Part shown: piece after piece, positions 1-8,442 of the stretch
Numbering within the stretch: position 1 is the stretch's first letter
Layout: every line of letters starts with the position of its first letter
Origin: Gemmatimonadota bacterium
GTDB lineage: Bacteria; Gemmatimonadota; Gemmatimonadetes; Longimicrobiales; Gaopeijiaceae
Length of the DNA: 43,932 bases
Assembly (NCBI GenBank): GCA_022822425.1
Contig: JAJEBS010000174.1
Location: forward strand, 1-43,932
Direction: 5' to 3'
Program-made: the position numbers and the translations under genes
Notes under the pieces: generated by a model
Databases searched by the model: none
What the model was told of the DNA's origin: nothing
The model's input: only the letters and a program-made list of their open reading frames with translations

Positions 1-149
1 TTGTGGAGTTCGTCGTCGTCTCCCGAGGGCTCGCGACCGGACGGTGCGGGGTCGGCGTCGAGTGGAACACCCATCGGCTCCCGTACGATCGCAGGCCACG
101 GGGACGGCTTCCGACGAGTGTCGTAGAGAACGTTCGCAGGCACGGTCAT
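1..149 (-). CDS. 5' end of an unrecognised protein (runs off the left edge)
   Basis: An open frame on the minus strand starts at ATG 149 and stays open to the window edge (about 49 codons seen). A GGAGG ribosome-binding site at 154-158 sits 4 nt before this ATG. A second in-frame ATG at 152 is only 1 nt from the site and so less likely. The visible N-terminus is Pro- and Asp-rich (it begins MTVPANVLYDTRRKPSPWP), with no signal peptide or membrane segment. I do not recognise the family. It is divergent from the cytochrome oxidase operon, so a link to respiration is possible but unsupported. Confidence 0.6.
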   Translation of the reverse strand, partial: MTVPANVLYDTRRKPSPWPAIVREPMGVPLDADPAPSGREPSGDDDELH

Positions 150-152
150 CAT

Positions 153-610
153 TCCTCCAACGTTTGATTGCACACTGACTTACGTACAAATATAACGGCG
201 CCGGAATCGGCCTCTCAGGATGCCCCGCAGTGGCCGAAACGGGGTCGGGAGACCATCGGAGGGGGAAGCCGCCCGCGAATGCCGTCAGCGAGTCCGTCAG
301 CCCCTCTGGCGGGCCAGGGAAGATGGGGTCTCGGACTCCGCCGGATCGCGGCCTCCAAAATCGTCAATGGCAGAATGGGACACGCGGATGTGAATTCGGG
401 ACGCGGCGTGGGCGTGCGGCCAACCCTGGCGAACAACCCGCGAATGGCACAGGCGAGCGTCGGGGCTTCCGGGCCGGCTGCAGGTCGATAGGCTCACGTA
501 CATCCTTGCGCCGTCCTGACCGGCGTTGCGCACCCGGTTGACGAGTCGCCACCAATCAGTACCGTATGGAAGGGGGCCACTTCACCCGTCCCGTCCGCGC
601 CGGAGGAGCC
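153..610. other. Intergenic region between divergent genes, no credible gene
   Basis: About 460 bp separate the leftward partial gene from the rightward oxidase operon. Several overlapping short frames exist on both strands, as expected for GC-rich DNA, but none has a ribosome-binding site or a recognisable product. The left end (161-200) is clearly AT-richer and contains a promoter-like pair. The rest shows no strong hairpin or repeat that I could find. Confidence 0.5.
168..196 (+). promoter_or_regulatory. Possible sigma-70-type promoter
   Basis: TTGCAC at 168-173 and TATAAC at 191-196 are separated by exactly 17 bp in the only AT-rich patch of this intergenic region. The -10 box is a 5/6 match to consensus; the -35 box is weaker (3/6). 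It points toward the oxidase operon but would leave a leader of about 400 nt, so the assignment is tentative. Confidence 0.3.
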
Positions 611-796
611 ATGAGCGACGATCAACTCAATCATCCGGACGACCGACTCGATCCCTCGCCCGAGGAGTCCGTCGACGTCGGGGGCCACCCGAAGGGCACG
701 CTCGCCATCGTCGGCATCTACGGGCTGCTGTTCGTGATCGGCTGGCTGATCATGTACTTCGGGGTGTTCGTGCCCCGGGGTCCCCTGACCGAGTGA
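611..796 (+). CDS. ba3-type cytochrome c oxidase subunit IIa (single-TM subunit)
   Basis: This is a 61-residue protein with an acidic N-terminus and one membrane helix at about residues 31-53, directly followed by the genes for subunits II and I. That size, topology and gene order are what is known for subunit IIa of ba3 oxidases (CbaD in Thermus), where it supplies the helix missing from the shortened subunit II. The start is ATG 611, because GGAGGA at 602-607 lies just upstream; an in-frame ATG at 566 has no such site. Subunit II follows after 7 nt. The assignment rests mainly on context, since the family is short and variable. Confidence 0.75.
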   Translation: MSDDQLNHPDDRLDPSPEESVDVGGHPKGTLAIVGIYGLLFVIGWLIMYFGVFVPRGPLTE

Positions 797-803
797 GGCG
801 GCC

Positions 804-1283
804 ATGCACGTAGACCTCTACGAGAAGATCTGGATGTACGCCGCCGGGGCGATCATCGTGGTATTCCTGGCGTCCATGGGCTACACGACGCTCGGAAGCG
901 CCATGCAGCCGCCCAGCCACGTCGAGACCATCGATCCGGCCTCCGTCCGCACCGACGAGGAGTTCGGCAGCCCCGGCGTGACGATCCATGAGGACGGCAG
1001 CGCGACGGTCGTGATCCAGGCGTTCATGTTCGCCTTCCTGCCGCTGGAGATCCGGGTGCCAAGGGGACGCGACGTCACCTTCCGCATGACGAGCCCCGAC
1101 GTCATCCACGGGTTCCAGATCGTGCAGACCAACGGCAACACGATGGTCGTGCCGGGCTACGTCAGCCAGTTCACCACCCGGTTCGACACGCCCGGCGAGT
1201 ACCTCATCGTGTGCAACGAGTACTGCGGGGTGGGCCATCACGTGATGTCGGCGACGCTGATCGTCGAGGAAGGTGACCGATGA
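804..1283 (+). CDS. cbaB: ba3-type cytochrome c oxidase subunit II (CuA subunit)
   Basis: This 159-residue subunit has one N-terminal membrane helix (about residues 11-30) and a cupredoxin domain carrying the binuclear CuA site, which accepts electrons from cytochrome c or a blue copper protein outside the membrane. All the expected ligands are visible: His102 (in DVIHGF), Cys137, the Glu139 carbonyl position, Cys141, His145 and Met148 (in CNEYCGVGHHVM). The short length with a single helix separates it from the two-helix aa3-type subunit II. Its stop codon overlaps the start of the subunit I gene by 4 nt (ATGA), implying coupled translation. Confidence 0.93.
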   Translation: MHVDLYEKIWMYAAGAIIVVFLASMGYTTLGSAMQPPSHVETIDPASVRTDEEFGSPGVTIHEDGSATVVIQAFMFAFLPLEIRVPRGRDVTFRMTSPDVIHGFQIVQTNGNTMVVPGYVSQFTTRFDTPGEYLIVCNEYCGVGHHVMSATLIVEEGDR

Positions 1284-2902
1284 TCCACAGCCGGAAGCTC
1301 ACGCTCGCCAACTTCTGGGTCGCCATCGGAGCCTTCGCGGTGGCGTCCGGGATGGCGTTCATGCAGTCGCTCTCAAGGGCGAACCTTGACCTGCCGTTCC
1401 GCACCGCGAGCGTCTACTACATGTCGGTAACGGCGCACGGCGTGCTGATGGCGCTCGTGTTCACCACCTTCTTCATCATGGGCTTCGGCTACGTGGTGGC
1501 CGAGCGCGCGCTGGACCGGCCCGTCGTGTCGAGAAGGCTCGCCTGGGGTTCGTGGTGGGTGGCGCTGATCGGCACCGCGATGACGGCCGCGGTGATCCTG
1601 TGGGGCAGGGCGACGGTGCTCTACACCTTCTATCCTCCGCTCCAGGCGCACCCCCTGTTCTACATCGGCGCCGCGCTGCTGGTCGTCGGGTCATGGGGAT
1701 GGTGCTGGGTGATGGCGCGCACCTGGATGGCCTGGAAGAAGGAGAATCCGGGGGTGCGCACGCCGCTCCCCGTGCACGGCATGCTCGCGACCATCATCGT
1801 CTGGGTGCTGGCCACCATCGGCGTGGCGGCCGAGGTGCTGATCCTGCTGATTCCGTGGTCGCTGGGCATCGTCGACACCATCGATCCCCTGCTGGCACGC
1901 ACCCTCTTCTGGTGGTTCGGCCACCCGCTGGTCTACTTCTGGGTGCTGCCGGCGTACGTCATCTGGTACACCATCACGCCGAGGATCGCGGGCGGAAAAC
2001 TGTTCAGCGATCCGCTGGCGCGGCTGGCGTTCGTGATGCTGCTCCTGCTCTCCACGCCCGTGGGTTTCCACCATCAGCTCGTGGACCCCGGGGTGCAGGC
2101 CGGGTGGAAGCTGTTCCACACATTCAACACGCAGTTGATCCTGTTCCCGAGTTTCGTCACCGCCTTCACCGTCATCGCCTCGTTCGAGATCGCCGGCCGC
2201 ATGAAGGGCGCCAGAGGCCTGCTCAACTGGCTCGAGGAGCTGCCCTGGGGCGACCCCGCGTTCTCGAGCGTCGCCCTGGCCATGCTCATGTTCGCCGTGG
2301 GCGGATTCGGCGGCGCCATCAACGCGGCCTACGGCATGAACGCCATGGTGCACAACACCGCGTGGATCCAGGGACACTTCCACCTGACGGTGGGGACCGC
2401 GGTCGCGCTCACCTTCATGGGCACGTCGTACTATCTCATTCCCCGGCTGACCGGCCGCGAGCTCGAACTCTCGCTCCTGGCGCGCATCCAGCCCTACCTG
2501 TGGTTCGGCGGGATGCTGCTCTTCTCAATCGCCAATCACCTGACGGGTCTGGCCGGCATGCCCCGGCGCGTGTACGACGCCAGCTACGGAGGCAGCGAGA
2601 TCGCCCAGCAGTGGGTAGCCGGGACGGGCATCTCCGCGGTCGGCGGCATCCTCCTGTTCATCAGCGCCGCATGCTACGTGGCCGTGATGCTCGGGACCGG
2701 CCTGGCAGGCAGGAGAATCGACCCCGAGCCCATCGAGTTCGCCGAACCGCTCCAGGGCGAGAACGACAATGCGCCGATCCTTGACCGCTTCGGCCTGTGG
2801 TTCGTCGTGGCCGCCATCCTCGTCATCGCGGCCTACGCCTGGCCCATCTTCGAGCACCTCAGGATGGAGAGGTTCGGGTCACCGGGGTTCGCGCCGTTCT
2901 AG
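1280..2902 (+). CDS. cbaA: ba3-type cytochrome c oxidase subunit I (heme-copper catalytic subunit)
   Basis: This 540-residue polytopic membrane protein reduces O2 to water and pumps protons. Ligand residues are visible: His53 for the low-spin heme (TAHG), His215 and Tyr219 in WWFGHPLVY (CuB and the cross-linked tyrosine), His264-His265 for CuB, and the His366-x-His368 pair in GHFHLT (high-spin and low-spin heme). The loop sequences and the IIa-II-I gene order fit the ba3 (B-type) group rather than aa3 or cbb3. No assembly factor or cytochrome c gene follows. Its stop codon is only 3 nt from the tail of the convergent ietS gene, so there is no room for a separate terminator. Confidence 0.95.
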   Translation: MIHSRKLTLANFWVAIGAFAVASGMAFMQSLSRANLDLPFRTASVYYMSVTAHGVLMALVFTTFFIMGFGYVVAERALDRPVVSRRLAWGSWWVALIGTAMTAAVILWGRATVLYTFYPPLQAHPLFYIGAALLVVGSWGWCWVMARTWMAWKKENPGVRTPLPVHGMLATIIVWVLATIGVAAEVLILLIPWSLGIVDTIDPLLARTLFWWFGHPLVYFWVLPAYVIWYTITPRIAGGKLFSDPLARLAFVMLLLLSTPVGFHHQLVDPGVQAGWKLFHTFNTQLILFPSFVTAFTVIASFEIAGRMKGARGLLNWLEELPWGDPAFSSVALAMLMFAVGGFGGAINAAYGMNAMVHNTAWIQGHFHLTVGTAVALTFMGTSYYLIPRLTGRELELSLLARIQPYLWFGGMLLFSIANHLTGLAGMPRRVYDASYGGSEIAQQWVAGTGISAVGGILLFISAACYVAVMLGTGLAGRRIDPEPIEFAEPLQGENDNAPILDRFGLWFVVAAILVIAAYAWPIFEHLRMERFGSPGFAPF

Positions 2903-2905
2903 GGG

Positions 2906-5483
2906 CTAGACGGGCGGCCGGATAGCCAGCCGGTCACGGATCTCCTGATAGACTGGGATTCCATCGCCGGCTTCGATGGTAACGGCCAACCCGTATCGGA
3001 CAGCCTCATCCAGCCTTCCAGCCTGCTCCTTGCACACGACTTGGAGCGCCAATTCGCCATCACCTACGAACGCGATTGCCTGATCGCCCTCGTATCGTTG
3101 ATGAAAAAGCGTACCGCGGGGAATCGACTTGTCGCTTGGCTGTAGCTTGGTCCTTGCTGTTCCCAATTCTCTTTCGAAATCCCCTTTCACCTCCAGCCTG
3201 GCCCTGCGATAGGCCAAGTGTCGGACGTTGACGGGGGAGAACCACGCGAGCGTGACCGTGAGCGCACGTGGCTCCTCCACTCGCTCGAGGCTGGCCGGAA
3301 GCGGTAGGCGACAGGTAGCTATCTGTTTGTTTTCGATTCGACCATAGCCGATCAGCGTCGCGCGCTCAGAGGTACACGTCAACGCCTCGTCAACCCGAGG
3401 GACACCGTAACCGATTACTCGCGCAACGTTGTCATCACGAGCTACATAGTGTCCCGGGTATAGATCTCGAAGTCTCGACGCCACGTCCTCGTCCCACGAT
3501 GCCCGGTGAACCAGAAGAGCCTTGACCACCACCGAATAGTACATCGGGTCAACGTCGGCCAGGATGGCTCCGTTCTCTGGATCCATTAGAGCATCGAACA
3601 GACGGTGCGCGGATCGTGTCGCCAGTGCTGTAGCAACGCTCGTGCCACTTTGGTGTCCTTCCCGGTTTGTGCGACTGCGGATCCGGCACAGCCACCCTGA
3701 TGCCAAAGCTCGAGCCGGCTTGTGCGCTCCGGATGAGAAGTTGGTCACCTTGGGGGAGTGGCAACACCCGCTCCCGTCCTCCAGGCAGCAGGATTTCGGG
3801 CTTTATCGCCTTGCGGTGACCAAGACCCATTGCAGAAGTGATGTTCGGTAGTGAACTGCTCACATATGGGTCTATAGAGACGCCAGCGGAAGGCGAGGAC
3901 TCGCAGGCTTCGTCGTGGCACGCTCCGACAGTCAGCACGTTCAGTGCTTCCGCAGGTGACAGAAGTGTACGTTGAGATCGTTGTTCGCCGAGTCCCACCA
4001 TTACGGCCGTCTCTCGGTCTTCGGCAGATGCTTCTTCAAAGTCCGTTACAGCATTGTATCCAGGGACGGGCAAGGGATCGTTGACGTTCCCGGCGCTCAC
4101 CAGGAAGAGGATGTTGTAGCGATGAGCGAGATAGTCGAGCAACCTGGCCCAGGGGCTGATCTGGCCCGCGTAAGGACGCCGCTTGTCGCCGAGGGACAAG
4201 TTGACGAGAAACGCATCTGGAGCAGTCGGTGCAGTGCCATCGCTACCCTCCTTCATCCGCAGTACGGCGCGATATATGGTATCGATGAGTAGGCGGTCCT
4301 GTTGAAACCGTTCTGTTGAGAGATTGTCGGGGGCATACAGGACCGGATGTATATGAAGAAGGCGGTCCAGTGGAGCTTCCTGAAGATGGCGGTCTCCATG
4401 CAGGATCAGGGATGCCATCGCCGTTCCGTGCCAGCGCCGCGAGGCCAAGGTGAGGTCCTCGAGGCCATCCGGATCGTCGACCACAACTCGACCGTCCAGC
4501 AGACGATGGCGTTGAATGGGTACACCGTCCAGGAGAGCCGCGATGGGTCTTTGATGCGGTGAGGGAGTTGGACCATCCGGAGCGGCTCCGACCGTAAGAT
4601 CTCGGTCCAGCCTGTCGTATGATGGGTGGGACTGAGGCCGGACGAACATGATGTCGTCACATATTGCAAGATTCGCAAGGTCGCGCCGGACCAATCGGGC
4701 GATCTCGTCGCGGGGCAACTCCACGAGCGCGGCTTCATATGCGATTTCCGGAATGGAGGCGGCCTGGAGGACGGAGCCACCCAGGCGGCGCACCAATCTT
4801 GCCAACTCGCGTTGCGATGACCTGCAGCGGGCGGCGCTGGAAGACGCCCAGAGTTCGACTTCAGTCGAGATCAGCGCTCCACCATCCTCGGCGAGCGCTT
4901 GTTGGAAGTCGGTAACGAGGTCATCCGGTATGCGATCCTCAGGTCCCCAAGGCCGGAGATCCCTGAGTTGATCGAACACCTTGAACCACTGGCCGAAGTT
5001 ATCCTCCGGCTCAAGGCCATCCTGATATCGCTTCCAAAGACTCAATAGGTGCCGTAGAGCCGTCACATCCGGCATCGCTGTGTAGACGCGGCCTCCGACG
5101 GGCTTGTCCAAACGTCGCTGGCCCCTGGTCTGCACACGCGTATCGACAACCCAAAAATCGTCATCTGGTTCGAATTCTACCTCCTGCTCAGTCAAATACT
5201 CCAAGCCTCGGATCCACTTGCAAGCAGCTTCGAAGTCGCCTACGGAACCAGCGAGTTCGAATACAAGTACCCTCTCGGGTGCAAGTCCGGTTGGATCAGC
5301 GCGCAAGGTGACGGGATCCCGCCCCAAGTCGAAGATCTCCTGTAGCCGCCTGAATTTGGGGCCGATACGTTCACCTTGGCGCTGTCGACCAGGGAGCCGT
5401 GGCAGCGTTGGCGGAAATCCCCTTCCGGGCGGGAGAGGCTGCAACCTGGGCGATGGAAGTGGAAGCAACGGATATTCGGCCAT
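2906..5483 (-). pseudogene. ietS: Subtilisin-like S8 peptidase of an ietAS-type defence pair, split by a +1 frameshift
   Basis: Two minus-strand frames together give one subtilase. The upstream frame (from ATG 5483) carries catalytic Asp319 (ALLDGV), His352 (WHGTAMAS) and the oxyanion Asn466 (LVSAGN). The frame ending at 2906 carries the catalytic Ser in SGTSVATAL, whose codon is at 3638-3640. They differ by one base. Removing one base from the TTT run at 3649-3651 (AAA on the coding strand) gives a continuous TPSGTSVATAL, so a single-base insertion is the simplest cause. The intact protein would be about 858 residues, with a long N-terminal region of unknown fold and a C-terminal domain after the Ser motif. 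It starts 12 nt after ietA. As sequenced the protease cannot be active unless the frameshift is an assembly error. The family is known from the Gao Iet anti-phage system. Confidence 0.8.
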
Positions 5484-5495
5484 ACCGATCCGTGC

Positions 5496-6470
5496 CTAGA
5501 CTCCTGCTACCTGCTTGCGTTTGTGCCAGAACCTCAGCGCTTCCCTTACTACTCCTTGGAGACTGTCACGGCCCATCGCCAGTGCGGCACGGCGTCTGAT
5601 GTCCAGGCAGAATTCCTCAGCCTCCGCGTAACTGATCTCTCCCAGGCGGGAGCTTAGCGTCTCAGGCGTGTATCCCAGCGGCTGTTCCAGTGATTGAGCG
5701 AAAGCCCTGAAGTACTGGGCCAGTGCCTTGTCGGAGGGAGCTGGTAGTTGGAGCCGGAGCTGAAAGCGTCGCCACACAGCACGGTCGAGCAACTCTGGGT
5801 GGTTGGTCGCAGCAACGATTACGGTGTAGCTTGGCAGGGCGTCCACCTGCAGAAGGAGCGACGTGACGACCCGCTTGATTTCGCCGGTTTCGTGAGTATC
5901 GCCGCGTTCCTTGGCGATCGCATCAAACTCGTCGAAAAAGAGGACGCAAGGCGTCGTTCGAGCGAAATCCATGATGTGCTTCAAGCGCGTTGCCGTCTCC
6001 CCGAGATAGCTTCCCATCATCGTCTCATAGCGAACGACGATGAACGGAACCGAAAGGGATTCGGCGATTGCTTCGGCCAACGACGTCTTGCCATTCCCCG
6101 GCGGTCCAACCAGGAGAATGCGATGACGAGGCTCCAGCGAATGCGCCCGAAGAACCGCAGCACGCTGCTGCTCTTCGATAAGCTCGCGACAAGCCCGAAC
6201 CGTCAGATCCTCTAGGGTCAGGTCCTCAAGGCGGCGCCTCGGCGCGAGTTCGACCGCGTAGTTGCGCCAGCGAGAGCGCACAACTCCTACGAAACCCGCT
6301 CGTGCTGGCCGGGCTCCGTTGGCCATTGCGCGGGTCAGTCGGTCTGCTAGAAGGTGGTGGTTCTTGGCTCGCTCGTCGGCGATGATCGCCTCGGTGGTCG
6401 CCTTCACCTGCCGGTGGTCGCCCTCAGCACTCGCCTTGACCAGCGAAACCAGTAGATCGCCTCGCGCCAT
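5496..6470 (-). CDS. ietA: AAA+ ATPase of an ietAS-type defence pair
   Basis: This is a 324-residue cytoplasmic AAA+ ATPase with an N-terminal helical region of about 100 residues and then a classic module: Walker A GPPGNGKTS (122-130), Walker B VLFFDEFDA (176-184), sensor-1 Asn223 and arginine-finger candidates near 230-235. I start it at ATG 6470 (MARGDLL), which has GGAAG about 9 nt upstream and resembles remembered family members. An in-frame ATG at 6548 would add 26 residues. A subtilisin-family gene follows 12 nt after the stop, the two-gene arrangement of the ietAS anti-phage system. In that system the ATPase presumably senses infection and controls the protease; this is inferred. GC is lower than in the flanking genes, consistent with acquisition as an island. 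Confidence 0.85.
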   Translation of the reverse strand: MARGDLLVSLVKASAEGDHRQVKATTEAIIADERAKNHHLLADRLTRAMANGARPARAGFVGVVRSRWRNYAVELAPRRRLEDLTLEDLTVRACRELIEEQQRAAVLRAHSLEPRHRILLVGPPGNGKTSLAEAIAESLSVPFIVVRYETMMGSYLGETATRLKHIMDFARTTPCVLFFDEFDAIAKERGDTHETGEIKRVVTSLLLQVDALPSYTVIVAATNHPELLDRAVWRRFQLRLQLPAPSDKALAQYFRAFAQSLEQPLGYTPETLSSRLGEISYAEAEEFCLDIRRRAALAMGRDSLQGVVREALRFWHKRKQVAGV

Positions 6471-6575
6471 TCTCCCGATCTTCCAAGGTTGGTAGTCAAC
6501 GTCGCGTGGGCGCTTATCTAGAATAGCCCAGCTGTCGCTTCTGCGCACGACACTTCTCGTGAAACACAGTCTGAC

Positions 6576-6953
6576 TCACGCTGTCGTTGCTCGGTACTCC
6601 ACCCCATCCATCCCCTCGAAGTCCGAGTCCTGAGTCCACAGCGTTGCATCCGCGTCGCGGGCGGTCGCCAGCACTACGCTGTCCGCCATGGCCAGCCCGG
6701 TCCCGGCGCTCAGGGCCGCCGCGGCGACCGCCAGCTCGGAATCAAGGTCGACGACGCGGCCGCGCATCATCTGCGCCACGGCGTACAGCGCTGCCGCGGG
6801 ATCACGCTGAACGCGCACGCGCTTGAACACCTCGAAGAGCGTGATGCTCGGCACGACCAGGCTCTCGATGTCGGCGATGGCCTCCGCGAACTCCCCCGCG
6901 TTGGGGCCGTCCGCGAAGTACTCGAGCCACGCCGAGGAGTCGACGACGTTCAC
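6576..6953 (-). CDS. vapC: PIN-domain ribonuclease toxin (VapC type)
   Basis: This 125-residue PIN-domain protein carries the acidic residues expected for the metal-binding RNase site: Asp5 (VVDSSAW), Glu41, Asp91 (MADS) and Asp109/Asp111 (TQDSDF). VapC toxins cleave tRNA or rRNA when freed from their antitoxin. Its start overlaps the upstream antitoxin stop by 4 nt (ATGA), the usual VapBC layout. It lies about 105 bp upstream of ietA on the same strand, so the toxin-antitoxin pair and the defence pair could share a transcript. The target RNA cannot be told from sequence. Confidence 0.88.
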   Translation of the reverse strand: MNVVDSSAWLEYFADGPNAGEFAEAIADIESLVVPSITLFEVFKRVRVQRDPAAALYAVAQMMRGRVVDLDSELAVAAAALSAGTGLAMADSVVLATARDADATLWTQDSDFEGMDGVEYRATTA

Positions 6954-7156
6954 AGCCGGTCCGGATCGCGCGCCACGGTCGTCTCGATCCCGCGCAGGAA
7001 TCCGCGCGACGCCTCGATGGGCTCGATGGGGATCAGCTCGATCCGCCCCTTGTATCCGATGGCCTGAAGCTTCTGGCCCGGCTCGAGGTCGAGATGTTCG
7101 CGCACATCCTTGGGGATCACCACCTGGAAGCGCGGGGACAGGGTGACGATGGTCAT
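6950..7156 (-). CDS. vapB: AbrB/SpoVT-fold antitoxin (VapB type)
   Basis: This is a 68-residue protein with the swapped-hairpin AbrB DNA-binding motif at the N-terminus (VTLSPRFQVVIPKDVREHL) and a C-terminal tail that would wrap around the toxin. AbrB-type antitoxins normally bind operators in their own promoter and repress the operon. The only upstream DNA (7157-7308) contains five regularly spaced 9-bp motifs that are natural candidates for such operators. It overlaps vapC by 4 nt. Confidence in the pair is high; the operator link is inference. Confidence 0.88.
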   Translation of the reverse strand: MTIVTLSPRFQVVIPKDVREHLDLEPGQKLQAIGYKGRIELIPIEPIEASRGFLRGIETTVARDPDRL

Positions 7157-7174
7157 GGGGTCCTAGTTGGGTGG

Positions 7175-7307
7175 CGTCTTGCGGTTTTGCGTTCGATAGG
7201 GGTTACGTAAGACGACTAACGGATCGATGCGATTATCGCAAGACGTAATCGCCCTCAGGCATCAGATCGCAAGACGAACTGCCCGTCGATGCGGATGACG
7301 TAAGACG
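7175..7307. repeat. Five 9-bp motifs with exact 31-bp spacing (putative operator array)
   Basis: The motif CG[C/T]AAGACG occurs at 7206-7214, 7237-7245, 7268-7276 and 7299-7307. A fifth copy lies inverted at 7175-7183 (CGTCTTGCG). The start-to-start distance is exactly 31 bp in every step, close to three helical turns, so all copies face the same side of the DNA. The DNA between copies is mostly diverged, though TCGATGCG recurs at the same offset in two units. The array fills the gap between the vapB start and the broken gene at 7309. Regular phasing suggests cooperative protein binding, or remnants of a 31-bp tandem repeat. It is not a CRISPR: the conserved part is too short and the spacers too small. 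Confidence 0.8.
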
Positions 7308-7308
7308 A

Positions 7309-7525
7309 CTAGACGTCCGCTTCCCGTTTCCCCTGCAGGAATCCCCCGAACCAGCCTTCGAGTCGAGCCATTCGCTCTTCCAACCGACTCATGCCGTCAC
7401 CGAGCCTGCCCATTTCCCTGCCGCATCGCGCGTTGTTCCGGTACCAGAAGGGCACCCAGCGTAACAGCGGCCGTGATGATGGCAAGGATGATCGTGGCAA
7501 CCCCGAGAACGGAATCAAGACTCAT
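7309..7525 (-). pseudogene. Small membrane/coiled-coil protein gene with a one-base frameshift
   Basis: From ATG 7525 (MSLDSVLG, with GGAG about 11 nt upstream) a frame encodes one hydrophobic helix (VATIILAIITAAVTLGALLV) and then meets an early stop. A second frame, shifted by one base, continues a coiled-coil (MGRLGDGMSRLEERMARLEG) to the stop at 7309. Removing one base from the CCC at 7416-7418 joins them as RQEMGRLGDGM, giving about 71 residues: an anchor followed by a heptad-like helix. Small anchored coiled-coil proteins of this type are common uncharacterised genes. Real decay and an assembly insertion error are both possible. Confidence 0.6.
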
Positions 7526-7683
7526 CGTCGGTGCGCTCCTGATCGGGATGGCACTCGAGCCCCGTTGCCGCGTGGCGAGGCGCTTCAACCTCAAACATAG
7601 GGGGCTCGCGAGGGCATTCAAATGGTGATTTGCGCCGATCCCGCAGTGAAATCGCGCCGATCCGGCTTAAGGTCGCCGCCCCC

Positions 7684-8442
7684 TCAAACCTCCACCACCA
7701 TCCCGTCCTCCGCCGCCTCGAAGCCCTCGATGGGCAGCGCGGCCAGCACGTCGTCGCCCATGTGGGTGAGCACGATGCGTTCGCAGTCGATGTCCGCGCG
7801 GCGGGCCCGCAGGGTCTCGATGTCCAGGTGGACAGGGGCACGAGGCCGCAGGCTCCAGGCCTCGCAGATGAAGATATCGGCCCCGGCGGCAGCATCGATG
7901 AGGTGATCGTCCCAGGCCGTGTCGCCGGAGAAGACGATGACTTTGCCCTCCACCTCGATGCGCAGCGCGTGCGGGTTGGTGGCGGGGACGTGGGTCACGG
8001 GATAGCCGGTCACGGTCAGCCCGCCGGGCCACGCGTGTGCCAGAGCCGTGGGGCGGAAGGATGAGTATTCGCGAATTGCGAGGTTGAAGCGGTCCGGACG
8101 CGGGGATGCGCTCGGGAAAAGGTGGTTGGCCAGCCGTGGCAGACGTCCGGCCGTGCCGCGGGGGCCGAGGACTCCAAGGGGTCGCTTCACCCCGGCGGCC
8201 GCCCGCTGGAGCGCCAGCCAGGGGATGCCCGCGTAGTGGTCGCCGTGCATGTGCGTGACGAGCACGGTGTCGATGGCGTTCGGATCCACGCCGAACTTCC
8301 TGAGCCCCACCAGCGCCGAGGCGCCGCAGTCGATCAGGAAGCGATGGGTGTCCGACTCGACGCAGAGACAGGTCTGCAGCCGTCCGCCGCTGCCGAATGC
8401 GTCCCCGCACCCGATGAAGCGGATGCGGATGGGGGTTACCAT
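7684..8442 (-). CDS. Metallo-beta-lactamase-fold hydrolase (RNase Z / phosphodiesterase-like)
   Basis: This 252-residue protein has the metal-binding signature His64-x-His66-x-Asp68-His69 (THMHGDHYAG), His151, bridging Asp174 (SGDTAWDD) and a late His in LTHMGDD. The overall pattern resembles the RNase Z / cyclic-phosphodiesterase branch of the superfamily rather than a beta-lactamase. It has no signal peptide. The start is ATG 8442, preceded by GGAGGAGAG, and it overlaps the 3' end of addA by 7 nt, so it is probably translated with addA. That linkage suggests nucleic-acid metabolism, but the substrate cannot be named. Confidence 0.82.
   Translation of the reverse strand: MVTPIRIRFIGCGDAFGSGGRLQTCLCVESDTHRFLIDCGASALVGLRKFGVDPNAIDTVLVTHMHGDHYAGIPWLALQRAAAGVKRPLGVLGPRGTAGRLPRLANHLFPSASPRPDRFNLAIREYSSFRPTALAHAWPGGLTVTGYPVTHVPATNPHALRIEVEGKVIVFSGDTAWDDHLIDAAAGADIFICEAWSLRPRAPVHLDIETLRARRADIDCERIVLTHMGDDVLAALPIEGFEAAEDGMVVEV

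Noticed and set aside
161-610. Small protein genes in the region before the oxidase operon
   Set aside because: Several overlapping frames exist on both strands, but none has a ribosome-binding site, sensible composition or recognisable product.
3549-3748. Programmed +1 ribosomal frameshift joining the two ietS frames
   Set aside because: I saw no convincing slippery sequence or stop-codon context of known +1 sites, and the second broken gene nearby makes mutation or assembly error simpler. Not fully excluded.
7175-7307. CRISPR array
   Set aside because: The 31-bp period is suggestive, but only 9 bp are conserved, the first copy is inverted and no cas genes are present.
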